Origin: DASSUC01 sp035649895
GTDB taxonomy: Bacteria; Actinomycetota; Actinomycetes; Mycobacteriales; Micromonosporaceae
Reading direction: 5' to 3'
DNA: 7,332 bases
Assembly (NCBI GenBank): GCA_035649895.1
Contig: DASRIS010000019.1
Coordinates: 1 to 7,332, forward strand
The notes beneath the pieces are model-generated. The model had not been told where the DNA came from. It did no database searches and saw only the letters and a list, made by a program, of their open reading frames with translations. The position numbers were made by a program, and so were the translations under genes. Of this stretch, positions 7,005-7,332 are shown one piece after another; position 1 is the stretch's first letter, and each line of letters begins with the position of its first letter.

Positions 7005-7012
7005 GGCGGCTC

Positions 7013-7332
7013 GTGAGTCTTACCATCGGTATCGTCGGCGTGCCGAACGTCGGCAAGAGCACGCTGTTCAACGCGCTGACCCGGAACAGCGCGCTGGCAG
7101 CGCGCCATCCGGGCGGTGCCGAGCCCAACGTCGGCGTCGTCGGTCTGCCAGACCCCCGCCTGGACGTTCTCGCGACGATGTTCAAGTCGGCGAAGGTCGT
7201 CCCGGCGGCGGTGACGTTCGTCGACATCGCCGGGCTTGCCCGCGGCGCGTCCAAGGGTCAGGGGCGCGGCAACGCCTTCCTTACCCATATCCGTGACGCC
7301 TCGGCCATCTGCCAGGTGGTGCGGGTGTTCTC
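7013..7332 (+). CDS. ychF: YchF/Obg-family P-loop NTPase, N-terminal part (3' truncated by window), divergent switch I
   Basis: The 106 visible codons begin SLTIGIVGVPNVGKSTLF, the YchF-type P-loop (GVPNVGKST at 9-17), and continue with EPNVGVV at 37-43, DPRL at 47-50, the G3 motif DIAGL at 71-75 and GASKG at 78-82. YchF (OLA1 in eukaryotes) is a ribosome-associated, ATP-preferring member of the Obg group; its coiled-coil and C-terminal TGS-like domain would lie beyond the window. The start is GTG at 7013, directly before the first beta strand, and probably leaderless. Odd point: typical YchF proteins carry NYPFATIEPNVGVV at the G2/switch-I position, whereas here the stretch is RHPGGAEPNVGVV (31-43), one residue shorter and without the Thr. 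The following GEGLGN-type motif is also altered to GQGRGN (82-87). The frame is intact, so this may be a divergent paralogue rather than the housekeeping copy. Confidence is high for the family and lower for orthology to ychF. Confidence 0.87.
   Translation, partial: MSLTIGIVGVPNVGKSTLFNALTRNSALAARHPGGAEPNVGVVGLPDPRLDVLATMFKSAKVVPAAVTFVDIAGLARGASKGQGRGNAFLTHIRDASAICQVVRVF

Larger units (their letters stand above)
6917..7012. promoter_or_regulatory. Divergent intergenic region between the alkA operon and ychF
   Basis: These 96 bases should carry the promoters of both the four-gene alkylation-repair/exporter operon (leftward) and the ychF-like gene (rightward). On the minus strand I find no convincing TAnnnT -10 box. 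That would fit an activator-dependent promoter driven by the methylated Ada-type protein, but I cannot pick out an Ada box either. A plausible -10 exists for the plus strand and is listed separately. Confidence 0.5.

Noticed and set aside
6917..7288. Extension of alkA by 124 residues to a start near 7288
   Set aside because: It runs antisense through the YchF coding region and has no homology character; the Ada domain begins right at the GTG at 6916.
1..7332. tRNA, rRNA, CRISPR arrays, insertion sequences, attachment sites
   Set aside because: No repeat-spacer pattern, transposase motif, terminal inverted repeats or tRNA-like folding was found; nearly all bases are in protein genes.
7013..7332. 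YchF-like gene as a frameshifted pseudogene
   Set aside because: The frame is continuous to the window edge, and P-loop, G3 and later conserved segments are all in phase; the switch-I difference is an in-frame change.

Overview
The window is very GC-rich, with G or C at almost every third codon position, GTG starts and tightly packed overlapping genes. This points to a high-GC actinobacterium. A Micromonospora/Actinoplanes-type relative is my guess; the sequence alone does not prove it.

Layout. Positions 1-1236 (+) hold the 3' end of an uncharacterised, probably beta-rich protein whose start lies left of the window. A short gap (1237-1305) contains a perfect 15-bp hairpin that probably terminates transcription from both sides, because the next gene converges on it. 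From 6916 down to 1306 runs a compact minus-strand operon of four genes: alkA (Ada N-domain + AraC-type HTH + AlkA glycosylase fusion), ogt (O6-alkylguanine-DNA alkyltransferase), and two ABC-exporter half-transporters. The junctions are a 4-base ATGA overlap, a 9-base gap, and a second 4-base ATGA overlap, so the genes are almost certainly co-transcribed and probably translationally coupled. A 96-base divergent intergenic region (6917-7012) separates alkA from the 5' part of a YchF-family GTPase/ATPase gene on the plus strand, which runs off the right edge.

How the genes work together. The alkA-ogt pair matches the actinobacterial adaptive response to DNA alkylation, as in the Mycobacterium tuberculosis Rv1317c-Rv1316c pair. 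The AlkA fusion would sense methyl phosphotriesters, regulate transcription and excise alkylated bases, while Ogt directly reverses O6-alkylguanine. The two ABC half-transporters have complementary nucleotide-site motifs: one has Asp in place of the catalytic Glu, the other has the intact Glu. They therefore look like one heterodimeric exporter with a consensus and a degenerate ATP site. Its linkage to alkylation repair suggests, as inference only, a repair-plus-efflux module against a genotoxic compound. The YchF-like gene lacks the usual conserved switch-I motif and may be a divergent paralogue.
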